Source: Planctomycetota bacterium
GTDB lineage: Bacteria > Planctomycetota > B15-G4 > JADJEK01
DNA length: 58,340 bases
Assembly: GCA_016213895.1 (NCBI GenBank)
Contig: JACQZJ010000126.1
Location: 1 to 58,340 of the forward strand
Direction of reading: 5' to 3'
This document shows, piece after piece, positions 26,586 to 34,786 of the stretch. Position 1 is the first letter of the stretch; each line of letters starts with the position of its first letter. Below the pieces are notes generated by a model. It saw nothing but the letters and a program-made list of their open reading frames with translations, made no database searches and had not been told where the DNA came from. The position numbers were made by a program, and so were the translations under genes.

Positions 26586-29500
26586 TCACGCTCCCGCGGC
26601 GCGTAGGAGCGCCAGGCGGCGCGCCGCCCCGATGAGCAAGAGGAGCGCCACGATGGTCAGGATTGCCGCGAGCTGCCAGCGCGCGCGCGCGTGCGCGCCC
26701 GGGGGCTCGAAGCCGCGCGCCGCCGCGCGCCGCGCCCCGATCTCCGCGAGCGCCGGCTCAAGCGCTAGTGCGGCTGCGGCATTCACGAGCAGGTGGTCGG
26801 CGCGGAACTCGGGCCGCAGCGCCAGCAGGCGCTCGTCCTTGAACATCTCCGAGCAGCCGAGGAAGAAGAGCCGTCCGGGTGCGGCCTCGGCTGCGGGCTC
26901 GGGCCGCGGATAGGGCGGCACAGGGTCTTTCACGGGCACGCCGTCGCCGCCCAGGCGCACGGGCGGATGGACGAAGGCGCGCTCCGGCCAGGGGAAAGTC
27001 CCCTCCACGAGGAGCGCGAGGGGCGCCCTGCCGAGCAGCGGCACGGGCGCGCCATCGTCCGTGCTCGGTGGAAACGACAGGCAGCCGCGCGGCAGCCAGC
27101 CCCCCTGCCAGTCGAAGGACCAGCTTCGCGGCGACGTGGTGATCAGCGTTCCGGCCTTGAGTCCCTCGGCGGCGAGCTTCGTCTCGTCGAGGCGGAAGTA
27201 GCTGCCACACAGGAAGGCCTGGTCGCCCAGGTTGCGCGTGATGAGGGAATCGCGCGAGAAGTCCGCGGCCAGCGCGCGGATGAGGAACGGCTTGGCGATG
27301 TGCATGAAGGCGAATTCGCGCCGCGCGCTGCGGTCCACCTGCGACTCCAGGTCGATCGGCATGCTGACCGCGTCGAACAGGACCTCGCGCACGAGCTGCA
27401 GCCCGAGGTCGGGGAAGTAGAACTCCTCCACGTCCGGCGACTGAGGCTGCGGCCAGTAGGCGAACTCCAAGTCAGCCCCGAGGTGCTGGCGCGACTGGAT
27501 GTTGAAGTGCTGCGCCGCGAGCAGCGCTCTGCCCCCGCGGTAGAGGTGCTCGACGAACGCCTCCATCATGAGCTTGACGTCGCGCCGGGGCTGCAGCCAG
27601 ACGAGGAGGTCGACGTCCGGCGGCATCTCGGGAGCGCGCGGGTTGACGTGCGTCACGCGGAAGCCGGCGCGCCGCAGGATCTCGCGCGCCAGGCTGTAGG
27701 CGTCCTTGCCGGCGGGCGGGATCAGCCCCCTCGTCTGGAAGTAGTGGTGCGCCTCGCCGGCCGACAGCCGGGGCGCGTCCGAGGCGAACGCCACGTGCGG
27801 CCGCCGGCCGGTCGCGAGGCGCCAGAGCGCGAAGGCGATCCGGAACTCGAGGTCCTCGAAGGCTGCGGCGTCGGGCAGGGGCAACGCCTCGACGCGCCCG
27901 GCGCTCTCGAACCGCAGCGCGCTCCAGACGGTGCGCACCGTGGTGACCTCGTCGTTCTTGCTGGTCACGCGCGCGGGCTCGCAGCCCTCGGGTCCACAGG
28001 CATCGAAAACGCCCACGCTGCGGAGCCCGGGTTTGGCGACACCAACCGCCGGCGCAGCGCCCAGAATCGCCCCTTCGATCGTGTCGGGGGTCAAGCGCTC
28101 AGGGGCAAGCAGAAGCTCCACGTCGACCTCGGCCCGGGCGCCGGCCCTCCTCGCGATCTCGATTGAGGCAGGGCAGAGCGAGTTGGTCTTGGCGCCGCTC
28201 AAATCGACGCGCCAGCCGGGAGCGGCAGCCCCCCGCGCCACGAGGAGCACGCCCAGGAGGCCGGCCGCGACGCGCAAGAAGAGAGAACCGCACCGCCCGC
28301 GCGCGGCGCGCGCGCCTCGCGGCGCGGACACGCGGGCGCCTTGCCGGCTCAGGCGGCGCGCGACCGCGACCGCGGCGAGCAGGGCCGGGAAGAGGAGCAC
28401 GGCGAAGGCCTGCCACGCCGTGCGCGCCGCGCGCGAGAGCGCGGGCAGAGGCGCCGGGCGATGCACGCCGGAGCGGCCGAGCACCAGGCGGTCGCCCGAA
28501 GCCAGGGTGTCGACCAGCACTCCCGTCAGGCGCTTGTGCGCCAAGGTGTCGATGTCGAAGGTCTCGTCGTGAAAGAGGCTCGAGGCGGCGGCCGCGACGA
28601 GAGAGCCCTGCCACGGGTCGGCGTGGCAGAGGCGCACGAGCAGCGCCTGCTTGGGCACGCCTTCCCCCGCCGCCGCGGCAAGCGCGGAGAGCGGCAGCTC
28701 CCCCGCGCCGACCTGAAGGAGCGACGACCGATCGGACGACGTGGTCAGCACGTCCGCCGTCCACCCTTCCTCAGCCAGCCGTTCGGCCTCGAGCGCGAAA
28801 GGCGTGGGCACGAAGAAAAGCAGCACTCCCAGGGGCTCGCGCGCCAGAGAGTGGAAGTCCTGGTCGGGGGCGAGGCAGGCCACGCGGAACGGCGCAGGCG
28901 CGCCGCCGGACGGCAGCTCCAGCTCCGCGGAGCGGGCGTCGAGCAAGAGCCCGGGAACGGGCCGCAGGCCGAAGGCACCAAGCAGCGCATCGGCGTCGTA
29001 GCCGCTCGCGGCGAGGCGGAGCGCCGGTGCGTCCGCCGCGCCGCCGAGCGAGGCGGCGTAGAGCCCGCCCGCCACCACCACGCTGCGGCCGCTCGCCAGG
29101 AAGCGGCGCAGCTCGGCGATGAGCGCGGCGTCCGCCTGCCCGGGGTCCATCCAGAAGAGCACGTCCGCGTCCTCCGGGATCCGCGCCCCGGCCGCGAGCG
29201 CGCACTTGACCACGCGCCCCTTCTCCTTGAGGAAGGCCTCGAGCCGCGCGAAGCCAGCCGGAGCCGATAGGGCGAAGACCGGCGCCCGCGGGATTTCCAG
29301 CTGGTTCAAATGGCCAAGGATGAGCGCCTGCAGGCGCGGCAGGTGCTCCGGGCCGACTCCCTCGATCATGGCGGGCTTCCGCGGCCCGTAGGCGATCGTG
29401 ATCGTCGACCACACCTCCTGCTCGCTGTAGGCGTCGCGCGCGACGTGCCTGAGGCGCAGCGGCGCGACCGCGCGCCGCGCGGCGAAGCGCTGCAGGTCCG

Positions 29501-29825
29501 CCGCCGCGGTGGGATCGACGATGTGGAATTGGAGCCGGCCCCGGGCCGCTTCGCGCATGGCCTCGAGCAGGTCGGTCACCTCGCGCTCGACGCGGCGCAT
29601 GTGCGAGGGCATGCGCTCCCTCGCGGTGACGTAGTAGATGATGAAGACGTCGTCCCGCAGGGAGGCGAGCTTCCGCTCGAACGCGGGCGAAAGGCGCAGG
29701 CGCGCCACGCGCCCCAACTCCAGGCGCGCGGCGCGCTGGCGCGCGACCAGGACCGCGGTCTCTGCCAGCGCGAGATAGCCCAGGGCGAGCGTGATCGAGA
29801 CCGCGAGGAGGGCGCGCGCTCTCAT
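26586..29825 (-). CDS. Double-length GldG-like ABC transporter auxiliary protein
   Basis: 1079 residues, about twice a normal GldG-like protein. Each half has the same plan: N-terminal membrane helix, an extracytoplasmic 'intramembrane ABC auxiliary' region, C-terminal helix. First half: RALLAVSITLALGYLALAET, a substrate-like part with VIDDL-type segments such as IVDPTAAADLQRFAARRAV, and a closing helix FAVLLFPALLAAVAVARRL (near residue 510). Second half: LFLRVAAGLLGVLLVARGAA, DLSGAKTNSLCPASIEIARR (the typical GldG start, here near 550), VDLLVWLQPRRDVKLMMEAF, and a last helix AAILTIVALLLLIGAARRL. The ATG overlaps the permease stop (ATGA). The duplication and fusion suggest both partners of an auxiliary dimer have become one chain. 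Confidence 0.75.
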   Translation of the reverse strand: MRARALLAVSITLALGYLALAETAVLVARQRAARLELGRVARLRLSPAFERKLASLRDDVFIIYYVTARERMPSHMRRVEREVTDLLEAMREAARGRLQFHIVDPTAAADLQRFAARRAVAPLRLRHVARDAYSEQEVWSTITIAYGPRKPAMIEGVGPEHLPRLQALILGHLNQLEIPRAPVFALSAPAGFARLEAFLKEKGRVVKCALAAGARIPEDADVLFWMDPGQADAALIAELRRFLASGRSVVVAGGLYAASLGGAADAPALRLAASGYDADALLGAFGLRPVPGLLLDARSAELELPSGGAPAPFRVACLAPDQDFHSLAREPLGVLLFFVPTPFALEAERLAEEGWTADVLTTSSDRSSLLQVGAGELPLSALAAAAGEGVPKQALLVRLCHADPWQGSLVAAAASSLFHDETFDIDTLAHKRLTGVLVDTLASGDRLVLGRSGVHRPAPLPALSRAARTAWQAFAVLLFPALLAAVAVARRLSRQGARVSAPRGARAARGRCGSLFLRVAAGLLGVLLVARGAAAPGWRVDLSGAKTNSLCPASIEIARRAGARAEVDVELLLAPERLTPDTIEGAILGAAPAVGVAKPGLRSVGVFDACGPEGCEPARVTSKNDEVTTVRTVWSALRFESAGRVEALPLPDAAAFEDLEFRIAFALWRLATGRRPHVAFASDAPRLSAGEAHHYFQTRGLIPPAGKDAYSLAREILRRAGFRVTHVNPRAPEMPPDVDLLVWLQPRRDVKLMMEAFVEHLYRGGRALLAAQHFNIQSRQHLGADLEFAYWPQPQSPDVEEFYFPDLGLQLVREVLFDAVSMPIDLESQVDRSARREFAFMHIAKPFLIRALAADFSRDSLITRNLGDQAFLCGSYFRLDETKLAAEGLKAGTLITTSPRSWSFDWQGGWLPRGCLSFPPSTDDGAPVPLLGRAPLALLVEGTFPWPERAFVHPPVRLGGDGVPVKDPVPPYPRPEPAAEAAPGRLFFLGCSEMFKDERLLALRPEFRADHLLVNAAAALALEPALAEIGARRAAARGFEPPGAHARARWQLAAILTIVALLLLIGAARRLALLRAAGA

Positions 29826-30589
29826 TCCCGGTTCAGCTCCAGCGCCAGCGCGTTCGCCCAGAGGAACAGCAAGGAAAGCCCGCCGAGGTACGCGAGCGAG
29901 GAGAGGCCGACCACGCCGCGCACGAACGCCTCGAAGTGCGGCATGATCGAGAACCACTCGCAGAAGAGCGTGCCGAGCGACAGGGCCGGCCAGCGCCCGT
30001 CGGCCACGGCTACGAACGCGTCCCAGCCGGTCAGCACGAAGAGCGACGAAAAGAGGGCGGCGATCACGAAGGCGACGATCTGATCGCTCGCGAGCGCGGA
30101 GACGAACATGCCGAGCGCCAGGAACATGGCGCCAGAGAGCAGCACGCCCAGGTAGCCGGACACGATCAGGCCGAGGTCGGGATCGCCGAGGAAGCAGAGC
30201 ATGACCGGGATGGGCAGCGTGCCGGCGAGCGACAGCAGGAACAGGGAGAGGGCGGCGGCGTACTTGCCGAGCACGGCCTGCAGGGGCCGGATCGGCATGG
30301 TGAGGAGCAGCTCGATGGTGCGCGTGCGGCGCTCCTCGGCCCAGAGGCGCATGGCGACCGCCGGCAGGAAGACCGGCAGGAGCCAGGGCATGAGCTCGAA
30401 GAAGCCGGTCATGTCCACCGTCCCGGTCAGGAAGAAGCCGTTCATGAAGACCAGGTTGGCGAGCAGCACGAACGCGATGGTGTAGACGTAGGCGATCTTC
30501 GAGTCGAGGTAGGCCGCGAACTCGCGGCCGGCGATGGCGCGCGCGCCGGCGCAGAAACCGCAGCGCGCGCCGCGCGTTGCGCCACTCAT
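29822..30589 (-). CDS. ABC-2 type permease (GldF-like)
   Basis: A 255-residue membrane protein with six hydrophobic segments: IAYVYTIAFVLLANLVFMNG, LMPWLLPVFLPAVAM, ALSLFLLSLAGTLPIPVM, YLGVLLSGAMFLALGMFVS, VIAALFSSLFVLTGW and a final LGGLSLLFLWANALAL. The cytoplasmic segment RLWAEERRTRTIELLLTMPI after the second helix is the characteristic ABC-2 'EERRTGTIELLLTLP' coupling helix. An N-terminal GARCGFCAGARAIAGREF precedes the first helix. It forms the membrane pore with the ATPase encoded just before it (ATGA overlap) and the GldG-like protein after it. Confidence 0.92.
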   Translation of the reverse strand: MSGATRGARCGFCAGARAIAGREFAAYLDSKIAYVYTIAFVLLANLVFMNGFFLTGTVDMTGFFELMPWLLPVFLPAVAMRLWAEERRTRTIELLLTMPIRPLQAVLGKYAAALSLFLLSLAGTLPIPVMLCFLGDPDLGLIVSGYLGVLLSGAMFLALGMFVSALASDQIVAFVIAALFSSLFVLTGWDAFVAVADGRWPALSLGTLFCEWFSIMPHFEAFVRGVVGLSSLAYLGGLSLLFLWANALALELNRE

Positions 30590-31320
30590 GACTTCCCTCC
30601 CGCGGCGCGCACCATGTCGAGCAGCGCCTCCTCGAGATCCACTCCGCGCGCCGTCGCCTGCGCCCTGAGCGTCGCGACCGGCGTGTCGGCGAGCAGCACG
30701 CCGTCGTTGATGATGAGCAGGCGTTGCGAGATGCTCGTGACCTCGGCGAGCACGTGGCTGCTGAAGAGGATCGCGCGGCCGGCGCGCAGGCCGTCGATGA
30801 ACTGCCGGAAGGCGGCGACCTGCAAGGCGTCGAGGCCGTGCGTGGGCTCGTCGAGGATCAAGACCGGCGGGTCATGCAGAAGAGCCGCGGCCACGCCGAT
30901 GCGCTGGCGGTAGCCCTTGGAGCACTGGTGGATCCAGCGGGAAAGGACCGCCTCGAGGCCGCAGCGCTCCACGACCCAGTCGCGGCGCTCCGCGTAGCGC
31001 GCGCCGTCGAGGCCGCGCAGGCGGCCGGCGAAGCGCAGGAAGCGGTCGACTTTCATGCCTTCGTAGAGGGCGTTGTGCTCCGGCAGGTAGCCGATGGCCT
31101 GGCGCACGGCCAGGGGCTCGCGCGCGGCGTCGTGGCCGGCGATGGTGATCCGGCCGCGCGTCGGCAGGAGCCAGGTGCAGAGCATCTTCAAGAGCGTGCT
31201 CTTGCCGGCGCCGTTCTTGCCGAGGAAGCCGACGACCTCGCCCTCGCCGATCGCGAACGAGACCGAATCAACCGCGGTCACGGCCCCGAAGCGCTTGGTG
31301 ACGTTCTCGACGTGGATCAT
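30586..31320 (-). CDS. ABC transporter ATP-binding protein (GldA/CcmA-like)
   Basis: A 244-residue ATPase from the ATG at 31320 (MIHVENVTKRFG). Walker A is GKNGAGKST (about residues 34-42), the signature segment is QCSKGYRQRIGVAAALL, Walker B is VLILDEPTHGLD, and the switch histidine is in ILFSSHVLAEV. It powers the ABC-2 exporter encoded downstream. Upstream, its ATG overlaps the stop of the HsdR fragment (ATGA), so the fragment now leads this operon. The four ABC-cluster genes are contiguous (three ATGA overlaps and a 3-bp gap). Confidence 0.95.
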   Translation of the reverse strand: MIHVENVTKRFGAVTAVDSVSFAIGEGEVVGFLGKNGAGKSTLLKMLCTWLLPTRGRITIAGHDAAREPLAVRQAIGYLPEHNALYEGMKVDRFLRFAGRLRGLDGARYAERRDWVVERCGLEAVLSRWIHQCSKGYRQRIGVAAALLHDPPVLILDEPTHGLDALQVAAFRQFIDGLRAGRAILFSSHVLAEVTSISQRLLIINDGVLLADTPVATLRAQATARGVDLEEALLDMVRAAGGKS

Positions 31321-32183
31321 GGGCTTATCGCGTCTCCCGCTCCCGCGCTCTCGTAGGTGAGCCCGAAGACCGTGTCGGTCAGGCCCTCGCGCGTGAGGAC
31401 GCGCTTCCACAGGTAGTCGGTCTTGAGCCCGTTCGGATTGGGCGGGTTACCCGCACCGTCGTTCCAGCCCTGGCTGAAGGGCAGGAACCACGAGGCCTTC
31501 CCCTTGAGGTGCGTGGAGAAGCGCACCTCGTGGTCGTCCACGGCGAAGTGCACCACGCAGCGGCCGAACTCGAACAGCTTCTCGCGCGGGTCGCGATCGC
31601 GCCGGTACTGCTGGACCGCGTCCTCGACCGTCTGCTTGGTCAGGCTGTTCTTCAGCTCGAAGGTGGCCAGGGCCAAGCCGTTGATGAACAGGCACAGGTC
31701 GAGGGCGAGCTGCGTCTCGTCGCGGCTGTAGCGGAGCTGACGCGTCACGCTGAAGCGGTTGGCGGCGAAGCGCTCCGCGGCCTTGACGTTTCCGGGCGAC
31801 GGCGTGCCGTAGAAGAGGTCGAGGTTGTGCGCCGCGTGCTTGATCCCGCGGCGCAGAACGGCGATCGTCCCGCGCCTGCTGACCTCACCCTGGAGCCGGG
31901 CCAGGAACTTCCGCCTGGTCGGGCTGTCCTGGGCGAGGTCGAGCGCGCCGGCCGCCTCGGGCTGGGTGGCTCGCAGGAAGGCGGCGAGCTGGGCCCAGTC
32001 CACGCAATACTCGCGGTCGTAGTCGCCGGGCGCGCCGCAGACCCACCCCGAGCCGTAGACCGCCGGTCGATCGGCGACCGCCCCCGCCGCTCCCGCTTCC
32101 GAGCGGCCCGGGTCGCAGGGCGAGCCGGTCAGCGCCCTGCAGATCAGGCGCTCGAGGCCGCGTTCGCTGGTGTCCGTGGTCAT
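31317..32183 (-). pseudogene. Truncated type I restriction enzyme HsdR (N-terminal nuclease part only)
   Basis: From the ATG at 32183 the sequence follows HsdR: TTDTSERGLERLICRALTG, DYDREYCVDWAQLAAFLR, RGIKHAAHNLDLFYGTPSPG, RQLRYSRDETQLALDLCLF. The nuclease site D162 ... E176-x-K178 (FELKNSLTKQT) and the QQYRRDRDP segment are intact, as is THLKGKASWFLPFSQGWNDG. At about residue 270 (VLTREGLTDT) the similarity ends; 18 unrelated residues (VFGLTYESAGAGDAISP) follow before the stop. HsdR is normally about 1000 residues, so the helicase motor and the HsdM-contacting domain are missing. The unrelated tail overlaps the ABC ATPase start and looks like the end of that operon's former first gene. hsdM and hsdS are absent. 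Confidence 0.85.
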
Positions 32184-32368
32184 CGGCGGCTGCCCCACCC
32201 GATGAAACAACCATCGAGAAACGCCACGCTCCGTAACCATCTGGAATGGCAAGGACTTGAGTGGTGAGTCGGCCAGCAGGCCGCCCTCTGATGCGAGTAC
32301 CCATCAAGCAATCGGGTCTTCCGCGACTCTCTCGAAAGCAAGCCGCCTGAAGAGGCGTCCTCGCCAGA

Positions 32369-32392
32369 CCCTTTGCTAAGCCCTTTGCTAAC
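32369..32392 (+). repeat. Tandem 12-bp repeat CCCTTTGCTAA(G/C)
   Basis: Two adjacent copies, CCCTTTGCTAAG and CCCTTTGCTAAC. An inverted copy TAGCAAAGG lies at 32414-32422 and a partial copy CCTTTGCT at 32492-32499, giving four octamers in 131 bp. Confidence 0.7.
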
Positions 32393-32433
32393 ACTCCGGA
32401 ATCGCGTCCGATCTAGCAAAGGCAGAAACCATT

Positions 32434-32454
32434 TGTCACAACCAAATTGTGACA
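32434..32454. promoter_or_regulatory. Perfect 8-bp inverted repeat, candidate operator
   Basis: TGTCACAA-CCAAA-TTGTGACA. The arms match exactly around a 5-bp centre, in a 319-bp spacer that otherwise has no gene. A dimeric repressor site is the natural reading; no nearby regulator is an obvious partner. Confidence 0.45.
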
Positions 32455-32502
32455 TCGCTACGTCTCCAACACGCCCTTCTCCGGCTGCTTTCCTTTGCTC
32501 GA

Positions 32503-33354
32503 TCATCGCCGCCCTTGACCGCTGGCAGCGTCCGGCACGACCCACTGGGGATGCGCACGGCTCCCGCGGTTGACGATTCTCCCGGCTCGTCGGAGTTCCT
32601 GCAGCAGATTGTGGATTCGACGCAGCTTCTGTTCCGGCGTCAACCGGGCGACTGCAGGCGAAAGCAGGGTCGCCGACTCTCCGCGTCCGAGCAGCAGGAT
32701 CGCGGCGTTCGTGAGCGCGCCCTGCTTCAGGACCCTGGCCTTGTTCAGGAGGGTGCGGTCATCCCACTCGGAGGCTTCGTCTGCCTGTCTCGGGTGCTTG
32801 ACGGCAAAGACCTCGCGAGCCCTCGCCACGGCCTCGGGGTCCAGGTCGTCCAGGGTCGCTCCCTCGCACAACTCCGCCGACCAGTCGGACCCGCGCGTCC
32901 AGAGCGCGCGCGCCTTCTCCGGGTGGTTTCGCAGCTCGGTCTTGCTCGTTCCGACGCGCACGTAGGCCGTGCCGTAGAAGCTCACCGGCTGATCCTTGGC
33001 CGGGCCGACCTCGAACAGCACGACGCGCCCGTCCGGGTGCTCGACCACGCGCACCTCGAAGCCCGGGTTCGGCTCGAGGCCCGCCGCGAGCCACAGAAGC
33101 AGGTCCTGGTTGCCCTTCCCCTTCGCGGCACGGGGATCAAAGTCCGTGCCGGCGACCTCGTGCGCCGTGTCGTCGATGCCCAGCACGAGGTAGCCCCGGG
33201 GCTGGTTCGCCAGGCAGGCCGAGTTCGCGAGCGCCGACAGGTACTCGCCGAGCAACTGCGGCTCGCAGCGGCTCCGCTTGAACTCGAGCCACTCCGACTC
33301 CGACGGCTGCGCCCGCAGCCGGTCGATAAGCGCGAGCTGTTCGCTGCCCTTCAC
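32503..33354 (-). pseudogene. AlbA_2 (Schlafen-type) domain protein with a large in-frame internal deletion
   Basis: The first about 236 residues match the N-terminal part of the long AlbA_2-domain proteins found in type I restriction loci: ESEWLEFKRS (residues 20-29), GYLVLGIDDTAHEVAGTDFD, SFYGTAYVRVGTSKTELR, NAAILLLGRGESATLLSPAVARL. At residues 236-239 it jumps to the extreme C-terminal helix of the same family: EQKLRRIHNLLQELRRAGRIVNRGSRAHP. The roughly 280-300 residues between, including the GHKL-like ATPase part and most of the winged helix, are missing, yet the frame is kept. Full-length homologues have about 550 residues. The GTG start overlaps the fic stop (GTGA). Confidence 0.75.
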
Positions 33355-34538
33355 GCCTCGGCCTCCTCGTCGAAGAGATGGACGTAGGCGTCGTAGCGGA
33401 AACGGCGGTGGCGGGCGTGCCCGGTGATCTCGCGGAGCACGTCCAGGTCGACCAGGCGCTGCACGATCTGGTTCGCGCCGGCGAAGGTCGTGCCGAGCAA
33501 CGCCTGGACGTCCTTCACGCTCACGATCGGCCGCTCGTAGAGGCTCTCGAGGATACGGTGGCCGTTCCCGGCGGCTCGGCCCAGGCGATCAGTGATGCTG
33601 CGGCGATGGTCTTCGCGCAGCTCGAGGATGCGCCGCGCCGTGCCGGCGGCCTGGACGCTCACCTCGGCCACGCCGCGCAGGAAGAACGCCAGCCAGCCCT
33701 CGAAGTCGCCGGCGTCCCGCACGGCCTGCAGACGCGCGTAGTACTCCGGCCGCTGGCGCTTGAAGTAGTGCGACAGGTAGAGCACCGGCTTGCAGAGCGC
33801 ACCGCGCTCGCAGAGCAGGAAGGTGATCAGCAGGCGGCCGATGCGCCCGTTGCCGTCGAGGAAGGGGTGGATCGTCTCGAACTGGGCGTGGGCGAGTCCG
33901 ATCTTGATGAGCAGCGGCAGGTCGTCCTGGGCGTGCAGGAAGGACTCGAGCGCGCCGAGCAGCGCCGGGACTGCGGCGGGCGGCGGGGGCACGAACGTGG
34001 CCTCGGCGAGCGTGCACCCGCCGGGGCCGATCCAGTTCTGGCTGCGGCGCAACTCGCCCGGCGTGAGGTGGGAGCCGCGCACCCCGCGCAGCAGTTCGGC
34101 GTGGATCTCCCGGATGAGGCGGACCGTGACAGGAAGCTCCGGCAGCCGCCCGAGTCCGTGCTTCATCGCACGGACGTAGTTGACCACCTCGTCCACGTCG
34201 CGCGGGCGACCCCGGTCCAGGATCCGTGCCTCTGCGGCGAGCAGGTCCTGCAGCGAGCTCTGCGTGCCCTCGATCTGGCTCGAGAGGACCGCTTCCTTGC
34301 GCACGTACATGAAGACGAAGAGATCCGGGTTCGGCAGGGTCTGCACCGATCCGTCGAGGCGACCGAGCGAGAGGTCAGCATCCGAGAGCAGCCGCTGCAG
34401 GTCACCCTCCGTCCGCACCGGCGGCGCGGGCGGCAGAGAGGTGGGAAGGAACGCGCGATAGCCCTCGATCTGGCGCACGTAGCGGCCCGAGCGGCCAAGG
34501 GCAGTGAGGCCCTCCTTCTCGTTCTCCGCGTTTACCAT
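33351..34538 (-). CDS. Fic family AMPylase-type protein
   Basis: 395 residues from the ATG at 34538. The catalytic Fic motif is intact: HPFLDGNGRIGR (HxFxDGNGRxxR), with the flap region upstream. The N-terminal Fic_N domain has an inhibitory helix motif SSQIEGTQSS, matching (S/T)xxxE(G/N), so this is an auto-inhibited class II enzyme. A C-terminal winged-helix segment (FAGANQIVQRLVDLDVLREI) follows. Fic enzymes transfer AMP, or related groups, to protein hydroxyls. Such fic genes sit commonly within type I restriction operons, together with the AlbA_2 gene that follows by GTGA overlap. It is the only apparently intact member of the eroded locus here. Confidence 0.9.
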   Translation of the reverse strand: MVNAENEKEGLTALGRSGRYVRQIEGYRAFLPTSLPPAPPVRTEGDLQRLLSDADLSLGRLDGSVQTLPNPDLFVFMYVRKEAVLSSQIEGTQSSLQDLLAAEARILDRGRPRDVDEVVNYVRAMKHGLGRLPELPVTVRLIREIHAELLRGVRGSHLTPGELRRSQNWIGPGGCTLAEATFVPPPPAAVPALLGALESFLHAQDDLPLLIKIGLAHAQFETIHPFLDGNGRIGRLLITFLLCERGALCKPVLYLSHYFKRQRPEYYARLQAVRDAGDFEGWLAFFLRGVAEVSVQAAGTARRILELREDHRRSITDRLGRAAGNGHRILESLYERPIVSVKDVQALLGTTFAGANQIVQRLVDLDVLREITGHARHRRFRYDAYVHLFDEEAEA

Positions 34539-34555
34539 GCGGCCTCGCTCTCCGC

Positions 34556-34585
34556 ATGATAAACACAGCATTTAGTACAATCCAC
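34556..34585 (-). promoter_or_regulatory. AT-rich putative promoter of fic
   Basis: On the minus strand TGGATT (34585-34580) and TATCAT (34561-34556) lie 18 bp apart, 18 bp ahead of the fic ATG, in an AT-rich patch (34556-34590) unlike its GC-rich surroundings. Confidence 0.35.
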
Positions 34586-34750
34586 GGTCGTTCCCATGCT
34601 CAACGGATGGTTGCGCCTCGGCTGGTCGCGCCCATCCCGATGACCTCGCGCCTCGCGGCGGCGTCGCAACCCAACACGCCCGCAGGCGGATTCTACGGCT
34701 GCCACGCGCGGCGCAGCAAGTGGCCCGCGCCTCCGGGCGCGGCGCTGTGC

Positions 34751-34756
34751 TACGCT
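34751..34756 (+). promoter_or_regulatory. -10-like element and start-deciding ribosome site of the DUF501 gene
   Basis: TACGCT (34751-34756) resembles the -10 elements before other genes here (TACGAT 7117, TATCCT 20684). GGAGGG and GAGGAAG follow and lead into a GTG at 34787, giving a protein of normal DUF501 length. Confidence 0.35.
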
Positions 34757-34786
34757 GCGCCGGAGGGAAGGGCGGCCGAGGAAGCC

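Larger units (their letters stand above)
32184..32502. other. Spacer between AlbA_2 and HsdR remnants with dyads and repeated octamers
   Basis: 319 bp with no gene. In intact loci of this kind, a specificity gene (hsdS) or more of the operon would lie here. The stretch has lower GC and contains short repeats described separately, so it may hold regulatory sites rather than only debris. Confidence 0.5.

Noticed and set aside
26586-29825. Double GldG as two adjacent genes wrongly joined
   Set aside because: The frame is continuous and the linker sequence between the halves is ordinary coding sequence; no stop or ribosome site separates them.
31317-34538. Functional type I restriction-modification system
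   Set aside because: hsdM and hsdS are absent, hsdR has only its nuclease part and the AlbA_2 gene lacks its centre.
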